In this document: positions 57,136-64,000 of the stretch, one piece after another | Layout of the letters: each line of letters begins with the position of its first letter | How positions within the stretch are numbered: position 1 is the stretch's first letter | Assembly: GCA_944990035.1 (NCBI GenBank) | Contig: CALYLX010000145.1 | Span: 992,001 to 1,056,000 of the forward strand | Direction: 5' to 3' | Source: Clitopilus passeckerianus | Lineage: Eukaryota > Basidiomycota > Agaricomycetes > Agaricales > Entolomataceae | DNA length: 64,000 bases | Made by a program: the position numbers and the translations under genes | Notes under the pieces: model-generated | Told to the model about the DNA's origin: nothing | What the model saw: the letters and a program-made list of their open reading frames with translations, nothing else | The model's database searches: none

Positions 57136-60100
57136 TCACTTTCGCCCTTTCCCTTTCTTCCCCTTGCCCTTCGCAGGGGCTGGTGGTGCAGGTGCAGGTT
57201 TCGCGGCGGGTGTCTCTTTTTTCTCGGGAGGTGGAGGTGCGGTTTCAACAGCTTTCGCAACTGGTGGTGGTGCAGGGGGTGCGGGTGCCGCTTTTGGTGG
57301 GGAAGGAGCCGAAGCAGTAGGTGTAGAGGAGACTTGCTCGAGAGCAGAACGAAGCTTAGCACTGTCGAAAGTTTGCGAGATGTTGGGAGTTTCTTTTGAT
57401 AGGGAGGCAGGTCCCCAAGCAGCTTTCGGCTTCTGCTTGGAGGCGGGGATGGGGATGGCGTTGGAGGCTGGTTGGGTGTCCTGTCGCATTCTCTCAAGGG
57501 CGCTGTCCCAGTTTCCGTTCTTCGCATCTTCAGCGACCGATGCGAACCAATCATCCTCCATAGTAGGGACCTCGTTGGGCGGAGAGGTTGGTGCAGTCGA
57601 GGGTGTCGGTACATTCGAGCTGAGACCAGTGTTGTATCCTTCTTCATCATCCTCGCCATCTTCGCCATATCCGATGATGTTGTCGTACATCATTGACGGT
57701 TTGCTTGGCTTCGGAACAGCAATATCGAGAACGACTGCTGAATCTGGGGGTAAAGTTGACCCTCGGCCACCCCATCCGTCTTCATCCTGAACATCCTCGA
57801 TCATCACCCTCCTCCCATTCATCGTCCTCTTCATGGTGTTAGCAGTCGTACGAGCCTGGGTAGGAGCTCCCCAGCCGGACTGCTGGACGCGACCAGTCGA
57901 AGCGTTGGCGTTGGGAGGCCAGTACTGTTCGGTATTTTCAAAGGCATTGGCCATCTGCTGCTTCGGTTGCGGACGTCGTTGAGGGGGTGCCTCGAAGTCG
58001 GCTGCTGGTCCCCATGAATGTTTCGCCGGAACCGGTGGAGGTGCAGTGGAAGCGACATTCGCAGCCATAGCAGCCAACCTCTGCTGCCTCTGCCAAGGAC
58101 TCTCCCCATCAATCACATCTGTCTGCTGTTGCTGCTGAAGAGGAGGCTGATGAATGCCATTCCTTGCACCGTTGGCCATCTTGCCCATATCAGCAGCTGC
58201 CTTCGTCGCCTGGCCTCTCTTCATCTGCTCCCAGATCCTCGCCTGATCCTCCATTTCAGCGATGTTAACATTCGTAATGGGTTGAGGGTTAGATGTCGTC
58301 GGCGCCTGCACCTTGGACTTCATGACCTGGGCCCAGATCGAGTCTTCCTCTTGCTGCTGCTGCTGATGTTGGACGATCGCGGGTGCTGTCTTCGTCGCTC
58401 GTGCCATTGACTGAACTTGCTTCGGCTGCTGCTTGGGACCCCTAGACCAGATAGAGTTCTCCTCTTCATCGTCGTCCTCATCAAATGGCTGAGGCATAGC
58501 CGGAGCTTTTCCAGCAGACTGGCCAGCTTTGCTCAACCGCTCATGCCTCTGCCAGGGCGTCTCGTTGTCGGTCGCTGCTCCTGCCGCCGAAGGCGCATGC
58601 AAAGCACTGTCCAGCCTCCTCGTGCCAACACGTGGAGTGAGAGCCGCATCCGACATGTAGTCGTGCGCCTGAGCATGAGCATGGACACCGTTCGCGAGGC
58701 CCCTCTTCATAGCACCATTCAGCAAGCTTGGCCGAGGAGTAGATGAAAGCTCCTCCTCAGCGTTCATGGCCCACTTCTGGTGGAGAAGATCTTTGGGATT
58801 GGCGACGTTATCCGGGACTCGAGCTGCCATGGTAGGGGTCTTCGTCTCCGCCTCGACCTTCGTGGGCGTTGCCACTGCAGGAGCTGAGTTAGCTTTCTGC
58901 TGGGTAGCTGCCAGACGTCTCTTCGCTGCGGTCATTTTCTTCCCGACCTGGGAGAGAGGCGTGGACATGCCAGCCGAGGGAATATCGAACGAGATATCTT
59001 GGCCATCCTGCTCAAGTACCGCTCGCGGTGGAGAGGGTCCAGACTGCACTTGGGCGAGTTTGGAAGGAACGACAGGCTTCTTGCCACTAGTGCCCCATGA
59101 GGCCCATGAGCCCATGGTCGGTGTCGTCGGCGAGTCGTCGGAGAAATGACCAGGAATCTGGGATTCTTCCGAGAATCCTTGACCCCATGCTTGGTCTTGG
59201 ACTGGGGCCAAGGGTGAGGGTTGGGAATTGGCGAAGGGGTTGTTGGATTTGTTGGTGAATGAAGTGGAGGGGGAAGGCTCCCAAGGAGAGGTAGCGGATG
59301 CTGAGGACGCCGAAGTTGCCTTCTTTTTCCACCCAGAGGGCGTCGATCGGTCAGCGTCAGAGGAGATGAGCTTGGACGCGGCGGAGGGTTTGAGGGTGCC
59401 AAATTGGCCACGGCTAATGGGTGCAGGTGCGAAGTCTTGCTCCTCTTCTTCTTCCTCGTCCTCCTCTTCCTCGTCCTCCTCTTCCTCGTCCTCGGGATAT
59501 TCCTGATCTTCGGCAGGAAGGTTGTGAGATTGGACCAATCTCCCATGAGGGTCGAACGCAATATGAGTAGACTCGGCGTCATAGAAATCTTTCAAGGACC
59601 TGTTTGCGCTGGTCGGGTCAGCGTGGTTCGCGTTCTTGCTAGGCTCCTTCAGGCCTCCCCGCTTTTTGATGGCTTCCCTCCGCCTCTTCCTCTCCTCCGA
59701 GACTAACGCCTTCCTCTCGATCTCCTTCTCGCCCTGAAGCTTGAGCATCCTCTTCTCGTGGTGTACAATCCTGCTAGCATCGTCCGACTTGGCTCCAGTG
59801 ACCTTCTTCGTCTGCCTGTCGTTATAGATATTCATCGCCAACTCAACGTCAGCAAGTGCTGCGGCGTGGTGGAACTCCCAGATCTTCTGTATTCGGGTAT
59901 GCATTTTGAACTTCTCGAAATCGAGCTCTTCCTCCGAGTTGTCTTCCTCATCGTGGAGCCGAGGACCGATATAAGATGGGCCTCTGACTCGAGGCTTGCC
60001 CGCCACTGGCTTGTCAATGTCAGGTGGAGGTCGTACAGGGGAGGTGTTGTGCAGGTCTGGTTTGGAGAATGCTGATGGGTGATGGTCGAAGCCATTGGTA

Positions 60101-60948
60101 TTAGGATAATCCGGGGATGCAGACTGCGAGCTTCTGTTGGACGAGCGGCCTTGGGTGGCGGTGGGTATCCCCCACAGCTCCGGGTTAGAGATGGAGATGG
60201 AGTCGTCCTCGGATTCATCCGTCGGCTGCAAAACGCAGGTTGGTTACCGAGAATCTCAGAATGACAGTTGATTGATAAAACTTACGATGACATAGGAAGA
60301 CCCAGGCGGCTCGAAGAGCTCATCATCTGTTGTGAAATCTGCTGGATCAACGAAGGTGTAGCTTGACGACGACGTATTCGCTGAGCGGGAGGCAGAACTG
60401 AAGGAAAGGGAGGAGGGACCAGCGGAGAGAGGCCCGTTGAGTTGTGGTGCCACTGTTTGAATGGGCGCCGGAGCAGGTCGTAAGGGTGCTGGTGGTGCCT
60501 GTGTGGCGGGCGTGTGCGGTAGCTGTGCTCGTTGCTGTTGAGCTTGGGGAGGTGTAGGGACCTTGACGACAGCGAGCGAGGAGGTCATGGGTTCTGGGTC
60601 TTCAAGGTCGCCACCAAGAACGATTTCAATTCTCTCTTGCTCCTGTGGTGCGATGAAACCCCAGTCTGTGTCGCGGAGCTTGTGGGCGTTGAGTCGTCGA
60701 TCCCATTCTTCTCGGACGGTGATGGTGTATCGTTGTTGAGCGTCTCGGATTTCTTTGAGACGCTGTAGGTCGTTGTTGGGGGAGGATTGTTGTTTATTGT
60801 TCGACCAAGTCAGCTTGTGTTGCCATTTGGCCTCTAAACCTGCGCATTCTTGGTCTAGTTTTGTTCGTTGCTGTGCTGCCCACGATTCAAACTCGCTCCA
60901 GAGATGTCGAACGCGTAGAGAGGGGTCCATTTTCGCTGTTGGTTGCAT
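57136..60948 (-). CDS. Long disordered protein with repeated PWQR and SIW motifs
   Basis: Two exons, with an intron of about 60 nt (60285-60228) joining SSYVI to PTDESEDDSIS. The N-terminal 110 residues are ordered and helical: MDPSLRVRHLWSEFESWAAQ, DAQQRYTITVREEWDRRLNA, RDTDWGFIAPQEQERIEIVL. The rest, about 1100 residues, is low complexity with an acidic run (EEEEDEEEEDEEEEEEQ), Gln runs and short conserved motifs: ETPWQRHERLSKAG, ESPWQRQQRLAAMA, ENSIWSRG, EDSIWAQVMKS and ARIWEQMKRG. Near the C-terminus there is DDWFASVAEDAKNGNWDSAL. The end is Lys-rich (KGKGKKGKGRK). No catalytic domain. It may be a scaffold with repeated binding motifs; function unknown. Confidence 0.72.
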
Positions 60949-63900
60949 CTGTTGGATGCGGGAGGAGGAAGAAAAGCGGTGAAAGGGTGACTCGGTGAAT
61001 GTAAAAATTGGTTTTCGTCAGTGGGCTAAGAAAGGGAATGAACCGAGCAGGCCTCGTGGTGTCTGGCGGTATGCCGAGAATGATTGTATCTTGTCCTGCT
61101 GCCTTGCCTTTCCGGGCCTTCTCCGTGATGAATCCGCAAAGATGCTGGGTGAAGGGTACCAAACTGGGCTGCCGTATACAATGATAATCCCTGGGTTATG
61201 GGGACTTTAAGGGTTACCACAAGGAGCTTCCGGTGGCTGCCATGCCACTTGTCTGTCACTTGATTCGAAAACATGAGGCGATTCGTCGGTACATCCTGAC
61301 CCGCGCAATGTTCCCCTTTGCCCAATACAATTGAATTGATCCTAATGAAACTGCTAGTCTGTGATTTCAACGCCGGCGGTAACAATTCTGCTCTCAATCA
61401 TCCTTTCGGTGCCCGCCTCATTGCCTAACATGAGCCAATCCTTCAATCTAGTCGATGCGCACCCGACCCTTTCGTTCATACCCGTGCCCGTCCCTTACTT
61501 TCTCTCGGGTGTGAACTACCATTTCGTCACTCATTACCAGATCGGGATAGCTCAGTCGGCGTGAGTGTCTACGTACCTCTCTAGTCCTCTTCAAGCTTTA
61601 TGACTCCTATTTATTCTACAACCTGGCCCGAGCACCCGAGACGTCTATTATGAGCTCTGAACGACGTTGAGCAGCGAACTTTTTGAAGTTTAATCAATTT
61701 TGCTTGACTGCGATGAACCCGGAGTTCGCTGAACCGCTCGCTTACGACAACTCGACCTAACCTTGCCTTTAGAATTCAATCTTCACAGAAATGAGGCGCA
61801 CTCGTCACCCTTCAGGCCTCAAGGCTCAAGGCTCAACACCTCACCCTACAGAATCAAACCACTTTTCTTGAAAAAATAAACTCGCTTAACCAACTCCACT
61901 GGCACACGTCGCTCACAAATTGAACAGTTTCACAACGCCTTGCGGACATTGCCAGCATGGCCCTCTTGCTAAAACGGCCGTTAATGAATCTACCTTTTAT
62001 GGTTCTAACAACTGCGAGGTTTACAGCCTGAGGCTTGGGTTTATTTCTTCTTTGATCTAATCTAGCCTAGCGCCGTGCTGGGCGCACAGGTATACGAGAT
62101 CGCTCGGCTTTTCTATGAACGAGAAAGGGAACGCTACTGCGTGTGACGCGGACTGAAGGTGCGCGCCGCGTGAATGCACACGCGTCCAGAATGGCAGGCA
62201 TTCAAAGAGCCTCGAGGTTCCGCTTCGGCCCTGCGAACGCCTCGGGCTTACTTCGATGGTGCCTTTCGGTCCACGTTTGTGCTCACGCCAGGTCTTCCTT
62301 TGTCTTCTCTTCCTCGTGCACGGTGTCAATCCTTTGTGGACATGATCGAAATGCCCAGATCCTCGTAAGTATTCATTAGATCAAGGCTGTCCTTACACCT
62401 ATCTCACATCTATTACTAACACCCTTTGTAGGCATCCCTTTTGGTGCTGTGAAGGTCCATAAGGATTCGCTATTAATATTAATTTCGGTATTTCATTTCT
62501 CTGGTGAACCTCTTCTGCGCCACGCTGAACCATTCAACCCTAGATACCTCCACCCTTCCATCCATCCTTCCCGACCTCGCCAAGTTCATGAGCCCGCCGA
62601 AGCAGGACCTGTGTTCGACATAAATGACCCTGATGCACTGCGCAGCGCAACGCGCTTTACGCGTTCTGGTAGGCGAAAAGTTTTTCTTCACCTTTCATAT
62701 CTCATATTTCGAACTGCCGATCCCAATTGACATCGTCTTGGTTCGCCAATCTCATAACAGATGCGCGGTCCTTTCATATCTTGTCCTGAAACGTCGGTGT
62801 TAGAGCCAGCTCGGCCGAAGGTTGGTTCATTCTGGTGGCTTTTCCACGGCAAGTGAAATGTAACCCTTTCTTATCAGAATTTATGACCATTCGGGTAGAT
62901 TGGCGAACTACTATTACATCCACCCACCCCACGGACGCTGCTTGGAGTGGGTCAGATTCAATCTGGTTTGTAATTTGGTACTATTCCCGACCTGGATATG
63001 AACGATTTACGACATGAAGCGGTTCATTAACCACCGGAATATCTTTGTTATCTACTCTGATGCGACCTGCGTAATTCATCTAATCTTGCCAACTGTGGCG
63101 CCTGGGTTATGGGTTTGTCGCTGCTTGAGAGCCTGTGGGGCACAGTCTCTGGATTTGTGCTTGGCCGACTACCAAGCACTCCTGCCGCCATATTCTGGTA
63201 CTTTTGGGTAGCCTAGAGGCAATCAACTGCTTGTTGGAAGCACCCACAACTTACTCTACCTACTCACTTTTGCCTGGGCCATGGTCGTGATACTTCCATT
63301 CGTATGCTTTGGTCCATGACGCGAGTTCTGCTCCACCTTTGTAAGTCCCGCCTTCATTGAACATCTGGACGTCCTTTTCAATGCTTCCTTTTTCAATGCA
63401 GGTCGGACGACGTGCACAATCGCCAGACTGACAGAAGATTTTCGTCTCCTGCTGCCAACTTTCCTTTGGGTCGAACCCGCGACTGAATAAACATATTGCA
63501 TTTGGACCAGCTCACGGTGAGACTTGGCTTGTCTTTGTCGTCGCGCCGTTACTCGATTATATTTGTACTGGTACGTTTCTCCGTCCCCGTCATTTTTTGC
63601 TGACCCTCATCCTTCCGACTGGCCTAACGATTAGGCGCTCGGTCAATCCAGCGTCTACGTAGGCGATGGGCATTTTCTTATCGATGGCACTCATCTTATT
63701 TTCTGGGCCGATCGAAAATCCATTTTCCTCGGCTACGGAATACGGAAGAACAAATTCCATGGGCCGGAATTACATCTGTCCGAGTCGCAACTGGTGACTT
63801 CTGACGGTTCGCGGGATGCTCAAAGTCCTCGTATTTCTCCCAACTTCTGCCTTTTCTGGATTCCTGAGCGATTCACATTCTCCGAGGGCTTTCTGCCACC

Positions 63901-64000
63901 AATTACTAAAGAAAGCTATTTCGATCCTCCGTATTGGCGCCCTTCTTTTGATGTCAGCGACCGAACATATGACTTCATGGTTCTGTGTACACGATCGCAT
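60949..64000. other. Gene-poor right end
   Basis: About 3 kb with no supported gene. A plus-strand frame is open from about 63634 to the edge (GHFLIDGTHLIFWADRK and later), without a start or family signal; it could be the beginning of a gene lying mostly outside, or chance. Confidence 0.45.

Noticed and set aside
61548..61625. tRNA suggested by GGGATAGCTCAGTCGGCG
   Set aside because: Looks like a D-arm start, but there is no T-arm and no acceptor pairing downstream.
63634..64000. Open plus-strand frame running off the right edge
   Set aside because: No start, no family signal, and the opposite strand is also open; the length is within chance for this much sequence.

Overview
The window comes from a mushroom-forming basidiomycete (Agaricomycetes-type). 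The genes carry many short introns of about 45-70 nt with GT..AG borders. They sit on both strands, and the protein families include NACHT/ankyrin NLRs, BTB proteins, HNH proteins with the FAHCFPR motif and IKS kinases. All product names are my own reading of translated sequence; no database search was run.

Layout. 0-15.95 kb is a dense housekeeping block: the 3' end of an HPM1/METTL18-like histidine methyltransferase, an unrecognised probably mitochondrial protein, the decapping cofactor DCP1, ORC2, a decayed NLR-like gene, mitochondrial ribosomal protein uL16m, the splicing factor PRP3 and a Cys-rich NADAR protein. 16-23.3 kb is accessory: two divergent HNH-nuclease-like paralogues and two broken genes. 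23.5-31.1 kb holds a coiled-coil protein, a small orphan, a siderophore-type GNAT acyltransferase and an NCS1 purine/cytosine permease. 31.1-35 kb is gene-poor. 35-40.5 kb holds a tandem-BTB protein, a damaged multi-pass membrane gene and a glomulin/YBP-type protein. 44-46.8 kb is an IKS1-type kinase.

47.1-54.3 kb is the most unusual part: a tandem triplication of a small secreted Cys-containing protein gene with its promoter. The core is conserved but the C-terminal tail differs in each copy. One copy has a Thr/Pro-rich mucin-like tail, one ends right after the core, and one is a pseudogene. Then come a seven-helix-type membrane protein (a relative of the damaged gene at 37.3 kb), a long disordered protein at 57.1-60.9 kb and about 3 kb with no convincing gene.

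Taken together, core RNA genes (DCP1, PRP3), replication (ORC2) and mitochondrial translation (uL16m) are interspersed with fast-evolving families (NLR, HNH, BTB, secreted proteins). At least five gene copies in the fast-evolving class carry stops or frameshifts. Several splice oddities are readable directly: a 4-nt microexon in PRP3, a GC-AG intron in the NADAR gene, and a GC donor in secreted copy 2.
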